From: Bactericera cockerelli | Taxonomy: Eukaryota > Arthropoda > Insecta > Hemiptera > Triozidae | DNA length: 64,000 nt | Assembly: GCA_024516035.1 (NCBI GenBank) | Contig: CM044960.1 | Location: 13,290,818 to 13,354,817, forward strand | Reading direction: 5' to 3' | In this document: positions 47,245 through 59,595 of the stretch, piece after piece | How positions within the stretch are numbered: position 1 is the stretch's first letter | Layout: each line of letters begins with the position of its first letter | Made by a program: the position numbers and the translations under genes | The notes under the pieces: generated by a model | What the model saw: the letters and a program-made list of their open reading frames with translations, nothing else | What the model was told of the DNA's origin: nothing | Database searches by the model: none

Positions 47245-49850
47245 TTAGAGATGAAGAGATGTTAAGCTGAAATAGAAATAAACACAACTGATATTTTAAA
47301 ATTCAAAATTGAAGATGAAAATATTTCAACACCAACTTTTTATTTTCAATGATTTATTTTTGAAAGAAATTTTAATGGAATGAAAATTTGGTATAATGAT
47401 AAGACCAAGACGCGTATCGAGATTATGATGAATGTCACAAAATTTAATGATAAAGTTAAATGAAATGGCTAAATATAAATAATACTAGATAATATATTTA
47501 ACAAATTTAAAATATATATTTTAAAATTAAACGATTGGTACTTGGTACCGTCAATGCTAGATAATTTTGTAGTTTTCAGAAATCTAAGTTAATTTACATG
47601 AACCTACGCGGTAACCTATCTATACCAATAGAATTAGAACAGGTATATTATTTCTAACAGTATAGGTATTTAGTAAGTATATCATTAAATTTATTTTTTA
47701 AGTAATGAATTAAGTACATACATATACCTATGAAGCAATAATAAGTAAATAAAAAGCGTTAGGGAAGTGAAGTAATAAGACTTAAGTATAATATATTCAT
47801 AATATTAATTAATATCTATCTCATCCACGGGTGGTTGAGTGCTCTTTAATTCTGGTCAGATTATCACGTAGTCACACCGTTATTTCAGGTTCTTTGAAAA
47901 TTCATCTTTGAAAATTCATCCACAGTTGAGAACTTGAAAATAAAATAATGGAAAATAACAAACAAGAACACTGGGAGAGTAAAAGAACTCATCAATCCTA
48001 TTCGGACATCACCAGTATTACCATGCTGTCATTTTTATTTCTCAAGCATTTTATGGGACCAATATATTATGTAATGTTTAAAAATTTCCAAACGAATACC
48101 TACTTATGTATATTCAGAAATATAATTATAATCTGAAAATACACAGAAAATTTCACACCAAATCATGCATCTTTTCCTGGTCAGATGAATTGGTTTGTGG
48201 TGTAAGATAAATAACTTCAATTTGTGGTGTAAGATAAATAACGATCGCAAATTGTACATTTGCAATCGTTGGCCTACCCACAAATATACAAATCTTACAG
48301 GTACCTAGGTACAAATTATATTAAGATGGGAAAATTACATTTTTCCAATACTATTAAACATAGACTTTACGAAAAACGTTTAAAATGAGGTTTAAATTAG
48401 AACACTTTAACACAAGAATGAAATTGCTGACGAAAAGATCCATCATAGTTTTTCTTGAATCATTTCCTTCGCATATATAATTATTTATCAATCTTTTGTT
48501 TTCAAATTACGTTCTCTTTTTAGTTTTACATTATATAGTTGACAAAAGTTGTTGAAAAAGAGCATACGAGTAGGTATCTGAAATATTGGCAGAGTTTGCT
48601 GGTTTTATTTGGGTTCTTCGATTATTCACTGCTGGGTAGTGGGCACAACACCTAAATATTGACATTAATCTGACTAAGCCTAAATAGGAATTTTAAATTT
48701 ACTTGAGATTTAAGGACAACAAGCCATCAGACAGTAGGATTGAAATACTGGAATTGAAATTTATGCGCAAGCACTTTCAGCAATTTTCAAGTAGGATATT
48801 TAAACTTTAAATATACGTAGAACTATTAAAAACTTTCAACACTTATTGAATAACATCTACTTATTGATTGATTTTTTTTCTCCTTCTTCTTTTTAACACG
48901 TTTTTTGAATTACCGCTTTTGTCTGACGTCGAGTTTGAAAAATATTTTCTTACAATTTAGTTTCAGTTTGAAGATACAGCGAGATATGTACTGAATGTAC
49001 TCGTATATCAATGAATGAGTCAATGTTTATTGATTTTTGGTCATACACTTGTTTACATAATAATATAAAATTTACAATAAACTCTGCCAAATTTCCGGGA
49101 ACCTAGGCCATTCTTTGAAAATCAATGGAGAAAAATTTGTACCCTACTTGTTAAATAATACAATTAAGAACTAAATAAGTAAATTAAACTAAAATACAAA
49201 TACATAGAGTCAAATCCTTTTGCATTGACTGAAATGCAAGCTTAACCTACAACATCTTACTACACACTAATTCTGTTATGAGCTGCTTCAACATCCAAAG
49301 GTTGCAGGGTCTAGTCACACATTTACTTGAGGTAACGAACACAATACTTCCATTATCTGTAATGTTCATAACTTCATCAACAGCTGATTAACTTGTCGAC
49401 GGTTAAAGCTGGAATGTTGAATAATGTACTACGTTTTTCAAGATATTTGAAATCAGGAACGAACTGAGGGAAGCCCCAGGAAAGGGGTTCAACTTAAAAT
49501 CTTAAATGAGACCACCCACTTTCTTATCGTTAATTATTTTTTCTTATGAAAGGTATACTCCGAAAAATCGGACTCTTTATCGCTTAAAAATCCTTAATGG
49601 CGGCTTGTTCAAATTGTCATTAACTTTCAAAATGGAGGCATTCACCTTTAAAATGTTCAATTATTTAAAAAACTATATTTCTACAGGTCTACATTCCAAG
49701 ATTCCAAGATTTCAACTTTTCACATTTAAATCGTTCAAAAGTTAATCCTGTTGCTGGATTTTATGAACACACTGTAGATGATAATAATAATGGTTTTTAT
49801 TATTATACAAAACATATTACATATACATATTTATTTCTTTCTGTGTGTGT
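47245..49850. other. AT-rich intergenic DNA
   Basis: Low GC, with frequent stops on both strands. The longest open frame (49506-49745, 79 codons) has no coding character. It includes a 22-bp direct duplication (48194-48215 and 48221-48242) and a hairpin at 48240-48270. I see no gene. Confidence 0.7.
48194..48270. repeat. Short direct duplication followed by an inverted repeat
   Basis: tttgtggtgtaagataaata plus ac occurs twice, 27 bp apart. Right after it, aacgatcgcaaat and atttgcaatcgtt are 13-nt arms with one mismatch around the 5-nt loop tgtac. Origin unknown. Confidence 0.8.
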
Positions 49851-49862
49851 GTGAGATAGAGG

Positions 49863-49884
49863 GAGAGAGAGAGAGAGAGAGAGA
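49863..49884 (+). repeat. (GA)n microsatellite with adjoining (ATA)n
   Basis: About 11 ga repeats run into tatataataataat. The ATA part may be the 3' tail of the SINE on the minus strand next to it. Confidence 0.85.
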
Positions 49885-49885
49885 T

Positions 49886-50110
49886 ATATAATAATAATAT
49901 CACCGAATTTATCAATAAATCAGTATAATGATTATACTGCCCGATTAGGACTTTGAAGTCCCATTATTCCAGCAGTAAGTTCAAGACATATTACTAGTGG
50001 CAAAAATCCCAAATGGGAGGATAACTTGTCATATCCCGGCTTTCGAACCCGCGACCTCTGGATTCACAGAGTGCCGCCTTTACCACTGAGGTACCGCCTT
50101 TACCACATGG
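49886..50110 (-). mobile_element. tRNA-derived SINE
   Basis: Minus-strand head has the A box cagtggtaaaggcgg and the B box ggttcgaaagcc (plus strand near 50039-50050). It is followed by a body that ends in an (ATA)n tail near 49886. The A-box segment is duplicated in tandem (ccgcctttaccac twice near 50073 and 50094), an unusual head structure. Confidence 0.65.
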
Positions 50111-50137
50111 TTGACCCACTAAGGGTCGACCATGTGG
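50103..50137. repeat. 15-bp inverted repeat at the SINE head
   Basis: ccacatggttgaccc and gggtcgaccatgtgg pair with one wobble-compatible mismatch around the loop actaa. It abuts the SINE's 5' end and may have been the insertion target. It is too short and simple to call a terminator or a microRNA. Confidence 0.7.
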
Positions 50138-51562
50138 GAACATGGCGCAGTCGCAGACATGCCCGACAGATTGAGCCTTTAACTGTTGTTACCTTACGTA
50201 AATGTGTAAATAGATCCTAAGTATGGATCCAAAGTTTTCTCTTTTTGACCAGCACAGGATACTTTATGAGGCAGGTATTTTGAAGAAAATAACTAAAAAT
50301 TAATATAAAATCACCTGTCGTTAATACAGCTATGTTTAAATTTGGCGATACTTAACATATTTACCGTTTGGCGAGTCCTCAGATAGAAGAATAAGAACCG
50401 CAGACGAAGTCAAGAGTTTATATCGATAATTTTTTGTCCGAAATCGAAATTTGTTGGTTCAGGAGTTACCAATAACAAAGAGGTAGGAAATTCAAGATGT
50501 TGTACTTATTTACCGACGAAGAACTGGAGTTACTAAACCCAGAATAATTTACATGAAAGAACAAAGCCAACCTAAGATCATAAATCCAAATATACAAAAA
50601 CTGGTAACTCTTGACCCTTAGTTCGATAACTCTTTACCGATTCTCTCGATTCTTATGCGATATAAAGACCTCTTACTCATAAAGTAAGTATTGGTGAACG
50701 GATATCTACTGATTTGAACAACGAAAAACAAATTATCTAGTTTCATTTACAAAATTAAAGATACTAAGTGAGAATAGAGATAAATACGAACCCTCTCACA
50801 TACTACACAGCAGTATACTACATAGGTACCATAATAGTAGCATCAAGTTTTTAATATCATGTATAGTTAAAAAAAGTCTTCCAATGCTGTATTCTCAAAC
50901 AACCGTGGAGTGGTACTTATTGAAATGTGTTTTAATTTATTCTTATTTCTTCGTATACGAAGTAGATAAGAAACGTATGGGTATATTATGCAAAAATATT
51001 AGACATCTCCCAAAATACTTCTACCATATTGCAAAGTGTTCTTTTAGGTTTTTATGAACTCAAAGCAGCATTCATTAAGCAAACAGTTGAAAGGAGGTAG
51101 CACTTTTTAAATTTAATTCACCATTTTTTAATTATAGAGTACATTCTGACGAAACGTACAAGAGTACTTAAGAGGAGGTAGATGATGTGAAATAGTATGA
51201 AAATATGAATTATTATAAAACATTATTATTCTTTCACTAGATTGGCTCGAGATTTTTGCATCAATCTCATCTGTGTCTTTTCTCTATCTACAATAGCACC
51301 TGTTTGTTAAATGTTAGAATAGATAGGCTAGTTGATGGCCTGCCTGCTGATAAGACCCCAAAAAACTTTCCAGTTATGTTAAGTTATATTGATAACCTCT
51401 GTATTTAATGAGTATAAATAATAAATTCTACCTATATTTTGTAGTATACTGCAGATTGCTGTTGTAGTCTTAGGAAAGGGCCTTGGATAACAAAAACATC
51501 GACTACACCTAAAATCTATTTTATTGAATCCGTCAAATGTAATATGACTTTTTTGTTTTTAA
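50138..51562. other. AT-rich intergenic DNA
   Basis: No open frame with coding character, no RNA gene and no repeat recognised. Confidence 0.6.
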
Positions 51563-52324
51563 TTTATACAGGGTGCAACTTGAATATACGACATTGCGGC
51601 AACTTTTATTCCTATCTAGTTTTTAACTTTGAAGACCAGATTGTACTAAATAAATAAAACCTTTGTATGTAGAAATAATTATGGGTATTACGAGTATTTG
51701 CCTCGTTAAACGAAGTTAGTAATGTATAAAAGAAAAATGGATCAAACAAAATAGTCAAACTATAAACATATTTCATGGACGGCAAGATACACATGATAAT
51801 GTATAAAACAAAATAAACTACACAATGATATCCTGATAATTACAAAAACTGAATGTATTAGTTCGATTTTGCTTAGGGCAATAGGTATTTAACATTTTTA
51901 ATTGTAACTGAAATTGTTTATTCCAGAAACTGACTGCTCTTTTTAACCTGAAATTGATACAACTTTTTGAAAATGACAAATTGACACAGCTATACTTCTT
52001 TTCAAGTGTCATATTTTTTATACTGCGCTAAAGTATCATCATTTTTTGGAATCAACAAGAAGTTATCCATCCTATTCCTATGTTTGTGGGGTTATTGGCC
52101 AAATCTGACACTCCTACTGAAGAACATTTCTAGGAGAATAATGTTTGCCATCGAGAAAAATTATGGATTATGTTTGTGTGTAAATTGAACGTTGCTAATA
52201 ATTAACTAACATTTTTGTTCTCCAGAAGATTAGATTTAAACAGCCAAAATGACTTTTTAAAATGTTACAGAATTTTACTATGTGCAGAAACTAAGAATCG
52301 TCTTCCAAGCACACCCTGTATAAA
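51563..52324. mobile_element. MITE-like element with CAGGGTG termini
   Basis: tttatacagggtg at 51563-51575 is the exact reverse complement of caccctgtataaa at 52312-52324. The 762-bp interior encodes no transposase (only frames of about 60 codons). Such termini are common on non-autonomous insect DNA elements. The superfamily is not assigned because no clean target duplication is visible. Confidence 0.6.
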
Positions 52325-55300
52325 CTTAATAAAAAATGATTGGATTCAACGTTAAAAATCACAGAATATTTTGACAAAGTGTAGAATATTCAACAAATAA
52401 TAAGCAAAACCATGAACTGAAAATATTTAACATATTTGAAAGAAAAAAAATCTTGTACATAACTAATGTTTATGTATTTTTCTATCCTAGAGTTGGGGAG
52501 TGGTGTCCAACTGTCCAATGGGAGAATGGGAGGGTAATATAAAATAACTGTCAAAAAAATATTATTATTAAAAAGAAACAAGCAGATGAGTAAAATATTT
52601 CAATATGAAATTTATTCATGTGTTGATCTTTTTATCCTTCATACGGTTGTTAAACAAAGGGATTGTGTTACGATTTTTTCTCTCTCAATATAGTGTTTTA
52701 TTCTCGAATTTCCTTGACTAACCAAGAACATTGGACCCACCTCTCAATCTCATATTGTATGCTTCTTTAATGTGTGACTATCGTAAACTAATGGTTACAG
52801 GGTATTATGAACAAAGTTTGTTGTAAGATCTAACCAATGCGTTTTGGATAGATTAAATATTTCAGTACCTTTTTGAGAAAGAAAGATAAATCTATTCGTC
52901 TAATATTTGCTTCAGAAAATCAGACACAAATACAAATTTATGGCCTGTCTCTTATCTTGATATCATTACTATAACCCTAACTCTCTCAAAACAGGTACAT
53001 ACTACTTGGACAAGAAAAGATTTTGGTTTATAATTTTTACTCTCTATTTCGTTTCCTATATGGTATGGAAATTATTAGGATCGGTTCATTTTTACAAAAA
53101 ACTTACCAAATCTTTCAAACTTTGTATTAAAAAAATCAAAGTAATGGTAATTTAATTTTAAAGCAGTAGATATTGGAATTAAATATTGACGGATTCTACC
53201 CATGGTACCTCTTAAAATATTCGTTGAATGAAAGTAAAACTTGATAAAAAATATGGGTAAAACATTGTTGGGAAAAAGGAATATAAAGGTTATAAATAGA
53301 TAATTTAAAAACTGGTTCATGAGAAAATTTCGTTCAACATGGTTTTATTAAGAGGAAAATATCAAAAAAATAATTTTTTTATGGGTCGGTAAAATTAGCT
53401 AGGAAATGAGAAATACTTTAAGAGATAGATAAATTTAATTAAAGAGTATATGAATATTATTATGTTACAATTAAAATTATTTACATTATTCCTTGCTAAA
53501 AAATTATTATGACTAAAGCGATAGAAAAGTGAATAACTTCCAGCCAAATGGATAACTTAAACTCAGGATTATAACTACATAATTATAATAAATAAAGTAG
53601 ATACTAAATACTGAAAATTAAATGATATTTGATAGAATCTCGATTTTTTTGCATACAGCGCTAGAACATGCCAAAGTTCAAATAAATTATTTATTCACTT
53701 TTCAAAGAATTATCAAAAATGCCTAAGTTAGCTACTTTATTTACCTATTAAAAGCCAAGAGTTAAAAAGCCGATACTGCCAGAAGCTCAGCGAAAACATT
53801 TCGAAACAAGTAGACTTACAAGATAATGTTCCAAATAAGGGACATTGAAAACGGGATTAGGTTAGTTTCGATTTTATTCTCTTATTTTTAATAGGCAAAC
53901 AATGTTTAATGGATATAAACCTCACGAATAACAATAAACTTAATAACGAGAACAATGAACATTCCTTGGGAAATAGGTATTTTAGCGTACATAATTATTT
54001 TGCATAGTATTATTGGTAACAGAAGGTCAATTATGGGTTAGGTCATAAAACAGGATCTCCTTGCTCTTAGTAACTGTTATTTTTATTATCATTTATGTAG
54101 GCATGGAAGATGATACACAGAAATTTGTTCTGCTGCATTTCATTGTTGTGAGGAAACATCTATATATAAATAATGTTCCATAGAACTGTTTGAATAACTA
54201 GACTTTGTCTGTGAATTTTTTTCTTCTACCCCTTTAATTTCCTCTTAAATTTTTATTTTCCTGTGAACAATTTTGTTGCTTTTGTTATCTGAGTTATTTG
54301 GTAGACTATGTTCTATGTTTTCTCCTTTAATTTAAGTATTTTAGAAGTCGTGGTTATACAATTGTACTGAATTAAATCCTTTATAAAGGTCTTATAAGTC
54401 CTATTCAGACGGCATGAAATATGGTATATTTTTAACATTTTAATCCTGTCCTATGATTCACCCTTCATTTTTAAATTCAACCATGCAATCATTTCTTAAC
54501 ACTATAATAACAATAATAAGTAACATACTGTTGATTACAATAATTAAAATAGTTATGAAAGTTAAAAGCTTATATAATAATGATATTAAACATTTAAAGC
54601 TTCACACGGATAACACAACACACGAAATTTAATAGCCACACGAAAACCAAATTATGAATTTTGTTACAAGTAAGATTTCTGAAGTTATTTTACTCCTCTC
54701 AAAGATTGGTACGATTTTTTTTGATTGAGTAAGAAAATACGCACTCTGGCTGGTACATGAGAGAACATACAAACAGCAGCCTTGAGAAAGCCATCCTATG
54801 ATGATGGCACTAACCATCTGATGGAATTTTGTAGAGTAAAAAACTCCAGAATTATTAGGTAGAAATTTAATTTCTGTACACCTTAAGAGCTACTGAAATA
54901 CATTATTGACGTAGATTTGAATGTAGAAATTATTATTTAGAATATTATTACGAGAATTTATTATAGAGGTGTATGACTGTTATTCATAAGTACTAACCAT
55001 AATAACGTTTATTACAATCGTGTACTTACTATAATATTTAAGTTATGAAATAGTAGGAGACACATTTAATTTTTCTCAATGACTTACATAAATATAAAAT
55101 TCTTTTTACAAAAGATTAGTTTTCTATACACGGTTCTTTAAAATGTACGTGAGGAGGAACACTTATAATAAATAATATTATTATTTGTATTGTAATTTTT
55201 ATGAATAACATTGTATGTAGGTAACACAAGTGAAGTAAAATCTTTACATTTTTATGGAAAAAAGACAATTTTATGAATTATTTCAGTGGAAATGTTTTAG

Positions 55301-56111
55301 TATGGGCTGCTTTTTCAGCTGTAAGATACATGAATCCGATCTCTTACTTATTTATTCTATTTAACTTTTGAAGTGTTTACCTTTTTTATATTCATATCCT
55401 TTTTGGTGGAAAAATCCCTTTATTTCTCAATACTTTCTTATGCAGTCAAAACAGTCTCCTTCTTTTGTCAGATAATAAAATTCACGACTTTCTAAATACT
55501 TAATAATTTTTTTTTACTCTTCTTTAGCCGAATAATATTTTTCAGAACCCCTACACAACCTACATTAATAATTTTCAAGCTGACTTATCAATTATCATGC
55601 TGAGAATTTTACTTCGGATAGATCACATTTTTCTTGATTTTTTTAATTTTTCGTTGACACTTTTTTTAGCTGATTGCTAACCCATTTATATATGACTTTA
55701 CTCAAGTTGAGTTGCTTATCCATCATATCACGGGATGTTGTCATCTCATCCCTGCAGTATGGAGTAGTTCCCTTCTGAAATATTAGGACACGAAACTGCT
55801 TTTTCTGTGAAAAGATTAGGAGAAGTAGATTAGAAGATATGAAACACACATTTTCAAAATCACTCTTATCATTGATAAAACTAAAAAAAACAAAAAGAAA
55901 TGTAAAGATAATTCAAAATTTAATGACCAACTAGAAGCTTAATTGGTCGAACACTATTATAGGAGAACAACAATTCACTTTTGCAGACAATGCCACAACA
56001 AACACCAAACTGCTTCCACCCGTTTGTTTGTTAGTAGAAAGTATTGGTGAGTAATTGAGTATGGTATACCTACTGTGTCAAGAAATAGGACCCCACCCTA
56101 TGTCTTGGATA
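52325..56111. other. AT-rich intergenic DNA
   Basis: 3.8 kb of low-GC sequence with dense stops in all frames. No exon, RNA gene or clear repeat is recognised. Confidence 0.65.
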
Positions 56112-56113
56112 TA

Positions 56114-56278
56114 CAGTCAAACCTGCATAATTATAAGAAAACCTGGATACAAGAGAAAAAAAATCCAAATCAAATTTAGCTCTCTATATGAGGGGAAATA
56201 CAATCCGATGTAAGAGAATCTGGATACAAGAGGAAAATAATTAGGTCTCTTGAGTTCTCTTATATCCTGATTCGACTG
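56114..56278. mobile_element. pogo/Tigger-like MITE (165 bp)
   Basis: The ends are inverted: cagtcaaacctgcata at the left and, read from the right, cagtcgaatcaggata. The element is flanked by TA on both sides (56112-56113 and 56279-56280), the target duplication of the Tc1/mariner/pogo group. Internal copies of the subterminal motif (ctggatacaagagaaa, tctggatacaagagga) repeat the terminal pattern. It has no coding capacity. Confidence 0.78.
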
Positions 56279-56440
56279 TAAATTTTGCTTCCTGTCTGTC
56301 TCTCTCTGAAAGAAAATAATCACCACCTAGAAAACTCACCGTTCTTGTAACTTCCTACTGTTTCGAAACGCGTTCGCTGAACCGGGCTTGGCGGATTGCG
56401 GGGAGCCCAGAGGCCCCACCCCCAGTCCAGCGGGCCGGGA

Positions 56441-56566
56441 CTACACCGGGTCTACCTCGTGGCACACCTCCATGTAGTCCGGGTGCCGCATGATGCTCTT
56501 GATCATGTCCTTGAGCATTGTGTACCGGGGCACGATGGGGTAGACCTTCGAGTCCACGTACTCGAT
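56441..56566 (-). CDS. Terminal coding exon of an unidentified gene
   Basis: A GC-rich block in AT-rich DNA. A minus-strand acceptor (cttcgcag) at 56567 opens a frame of 41 residues ending in a stop (56441-56443). It includes VYPIVPRYTMLKDMIKSIMR and HPDYMEVCHE. The amphipathic helical pattern, high third-position GC and exact phase match with the exon at 57870-57976 support real coding. I do not recognise the protein. A donor-like gtgagt lies at 56334-56339 beyond the stop, so the exon may extend to about 56340 with a spliced 3' UTR. The longer frame on the same strand (56355-56801) ignores the acceptor and is not protein-like. Confidence 0.55.
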   Translation of the reverse strand: MEYVDSKVYPIVPRYTMLKDMIKSIMRHPDYMEVCHEVDPV

Positions 56567-57869
56567 CTGCGAAGTGGAATGGGATAGTAATGAATAGTTT
56601 GAACGCTGAAAATGGTTCTAGTCCGAAGTACGGTACGTAGTTAGCAGTTGGAGATTGAGCAATTGTGACATCACGAATGAGATTTACAGCCGTATTTATG
56701 AACAGAAAATGCCGTTTGAGTATGGTCTGAAGCATGATTTCCTTTAATATTATTGGCCAATACCTTGCTTGAGACAGTGCTCCGAAAAATTCGCTGTTCA
56801 TAAATAGGGTGATGTCATATTTTATGTCATACGCTCTTTCGTGATGTCATATTTTTTTCTAATTTGAACGCTCAAGATAATTACGATTAGTTCAGTCCGT
56901 TAGGTAGAAGTTGAGACACCAGAAAAATAAATCAAAAGCTAAACTCATAAACACCTATCAAAAACATTTTGCTCAAACAATGCCTTAATCCACAAGAGGC
57001 CGAGCAAAAGCCGTAAAGCTACTTTCCAGTAAACAAGCACCAAAAAGAAGCCTCTTTCAGAAGAAACCACTTCAGAGCATCAGGGTGAAAAGTTAATGGA
57101 GCGCAAGAGGCAGAAGATGCCAACAACCTCAACTATACTCTCTTGTAGAGAAAGTTCAGAGGTGGCATTCGAAACCCCAACTGCTTCTGAAAGCTTTATA
57201 AACGCCCTGAAGTCTTTGAAAGTGGGACAATTCAAATGGTGGATAAAAGCCGTTTTGCGATAGGTGCCGCAGGGCAAGAAAAGGGGTCAATGTCAATTAA
57301 GCAGGGGGGAAAAAATGAAAGTGGGAGTAATTCTGAAGAACTTCCCAAATGAGTCCCGGCCACAGGCAGGCGAAAATATTCATAACTCATTCAATCAAAA
57401 GAGCAAAAGAAATGCTCTGTCTGAGCAAAGATTAATCCTTACTGGCTTTTTAACAGGCCACTCTAGCCTCAACTATCATCTAAACAAATGGACATCGCTC
57501 AAGACCCAAAATGCAGTCTCCGTAGAGCAAAATACATTCTCTGTAAATGTGGAGCAGCCTCTCACGCTCGACTGAAACACTTCTTAAGGCTGATTCTAAC
57601 ACTTAAAGAAGTTACCGAAATCAGTCCTAAAAGAATCTTTCAAAGTTACAGGGGCATGTCACAAAAGATCTATTTCAGGTCGCAGTGACAAAGAGCTTTC
57701 GTAGCCGACAGCTCTACTTAATAGCAATAGCAATACCAAATCAATTTTTTTGGCTTTTACTGAACAGGGAGAAAAAAACAAACTTGGCATCATTGGTATT
57801 CCATAATTTACGATCTATAGTCGTTCGGTGAACAAAAGACCTCACTACATAACCGAACTCTTAGCTCAC
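56567..57869 (-). other. Intron between the two GC-rich exons
   Basis: It is inferred from the donor (ctcaag then gtgagc at 57864-57869) and the acceptor at 56567. It contains a decayed retrotransposon fragment on the opposite strand (57390-57740) and otherwise unassigned sequence. Confidence 0.5.
57390..57740 (+). mobile_element. 3' fragment of an RNase H-type non-LTR retrotransposon
   Basis: Translations in shifting frames give LILTGFLTGHSSLNYHLNK, then ILCKCGAASHARLKHF and LKEVTEISPKRIFQ. This is the layout of the C-terminal region, with its zinc knuckle, that follows RNase H in this class (compare the SLLTGHGPLRKHLH and HILFECEAL segments of the element at 13056-16286). The 3' region also shares ggtcgcagtg with that element's 3' UTR. 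It is decayed and lies antisense in the putative intron. Confidence 0.7.
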
Positions 57870-57976
57870 CTTGAGGTCTCGTATCAGGTTCCTGAGTCCT
57901 GTGTACTTCTTCAGCAGCCTGTACAAGTCGTTTGTCATTTGCGTGTTCTCGCCCTCTATTTGTGCGGTGGTCATAT
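57870..57976 (-). CDS. Internal coding exon of the same unidentified gene
   Basis: Minus strand: acceptor gtttcag, 107-nt exon, donor gtgagc. It encodes MTTAQIEGENTQMTNDLYRL and a further 15 residues ending RDLK, then joins the terminal exon in phase after a 1.3-kb intron. The exon begins two bases before the ATG and so carries the last two bases of an upstream codon. Upstream exons must lie beyond 57976, but I found no convincing one before the window end. Predicted helical, possibly coiled coil. Confidence 0.55.
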
Positions 57977-58317
57977 CTGAAACAAACAAGAGGAGTTAGA
58001 TTTGTTGCATAGAGATTTTCAACTGCTGCGATCATACCTTATCGAACTGCACTCGATCTCAAATTATGCTGTTACTAAGGGCGAAATAAATAGACGTTTT
58101 TGAAGTACCTCTGTGGCGCTAAGTCACGGATTGCGTACTGTGAAAGGTAGAGAAAACCAACGCTTAGCAATGACTTAAGTTATCGATGTTGTCTATTAAT
58201 TTCACCATTAGTATTTATTTATTTGTTTGTAGAAATGGGGCTATTTTTTTTCTTTCTTTATAAAGAAACATTTATACAAAGGTACTTCTCCTAAGCTTTG
58301 AAAGGCTTCTAAGAGAT

Positions 58318-58530
58318 AGTAGCCGACCTCCGTGGGTCAGTGGTTAAGAGCATTAGCCGGGATGCGATTCGCATCCCGGCCGGAGCGGAAAATTTTGACC
58401 GAGATTTTCCGTTTCCGGAATGGCATGGGTGTAAAGGTAAAGTGCCCTCAAGTTATGTAAAAGCAGTTCCAGAGCATAACTACCTTTTTAAAAAAGTAAC
58501 CCGTGGAAAAAAGCAATGATAATCTGGAAG
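58318..58530 (+). mobile_element. tRNA-derived SINE
   Basis: The head reads tgggtcagtggttaagagca (A-box region), then a B-box-like gcgattcgcatcccgg. A GC-rich inverted segment (gccgggatgcg and cgcatcccggc) is followed by a body rich in purines. The 3' end is uncertain. Confidence 0.65.
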
Positions 58531-59127
58531 GGAGATTAAGACAGGATAAAATAGAGCTAGGGAATACATACTATGGCAGAAATATTTTCATGGGCGGGAA
58601 TCGAATCGAAAATGCATCATGAATTCTCAATGCTTGCTTCCTCAGTTTATTCTGAGTCGATGTTTTTCCCCGCTTTCTTATATCGACTTAAAGGCATATC
58701 AGGGTCTGTGAGGGATAAAGTTTGTACCGTTTCGTGTTTTTATGTGATTCCAGGATGACTCCCTGTTTTTATTACTTCTTTATAACATTGTTCTTTTTAT
58801 CTTTGCTCTTTCTTTTTTTTCTTCAATCCCTTTACTGCCCCAACCATCAGTTATATTCCTGTTATGTATAGGGTGACTCGAAAGTGATACAACTAATAAT
58901 ATTAGAACGTATCTCTAGGACATATGTAAGTGCCTTTTAATCTCTGATGGATTAAAATTAAGATTTAGATTTTTTTCGGGAGAAGCACACGAGAAAGCGG
59001 ATACTAAATAATAGTAGGTATATGTGTCTATTTGATCTAGATACTTGCACAGGTATGTATAGAGCGAAATAGTATTGAAATAGTTAAAGACATACACTAC
59101 CAATAGGTGTTTCTTTCCCTTTTCTTT
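58531..59127. other. AT-rich DNA without recognised features
   Basis: No coding character. A tagggtgactcgaaag segment near 58868 looks like a DNA-transposon end, but no partner was found. Confidence 0.5.
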
Positions 59128-59165
59128 TTAACGTCACTTTCAACTACTATGGTCATATTACGACA
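59128..59165 (-). mobile_element. 3' fragment of the 5S-headed SINE
   Basis: ttaacgtcactttcaacta, then ctatggtcatattacgac, matches the 3' body at 45283-45320 with a few substitutions. The 5S head is absent, as expected for 5' truncation, and only a short pyrimidine stretch remains of the tail. Confidence 0.7.
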
Positions 59166-59402
59166 AAAAGTATTCTGAGTCTTGAGTGACTTCGAGATGC
59201 CGGCAGAAACTTTAATGATGAGTTGATGACCGATTGAAAAAACACAGGACAAGGGAAAAAAATCTACTTACTGAACTTCAGAGATCAAATATTTAATTGG
59301 GTCGGATTTAATTGTATATAACGTTCCATTCTGATGCTTAATAGAATTTGATGCACCACTTTTATATCACCTTGTATTCTTATCCCTCCCATCAGTTACA
59401 TC

Positions 59403-59595
59403 CATGACCCTCTCCCTCCTCTCCCCTATCCCATGACTCTCTCCCTCCTCTCCCCTATCCCATGACCCTCTCCCTCCTCTCCCCTATCCCATGACTCTCT
59501 CTCTCCCTCTGCCTTCCCTCTTTCTTCCTCTCCCTTGACCCTCTCCCTCCTCTCCCCTCTCCCATGACTCTCTCTCCTCCCTCTCCACATGACCC
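59403..59595 (+). repeat. 29-bp pyrimidine-rich minisatellite
   Basis: Units begin catgac at 59403, 59432, 59461 and 59490, exactly 29 bp apart, then degrade to about 59595. The repeated block is close to ccctctccctcctctcccct. One strand is almost all C/T. The arginine/glutamate-rich minus-strand frame here is a product of the repeat. Confidence 0.92.

Noticed and set aside
56355..56801. 148-codon minus ORF spanning the terminal exon
   Set aside because: It is in another frame from the exon that splices in phase. Its composition (HRAPVHNAQGHDQEHHAAPG) is typical of an out-of-frame reading of GC-rich coding sequence.
58860..58900. tagggtgactcgaaag as a DNA transposon end
   Set aside because: No inverted partner or target duplication was found nearby.
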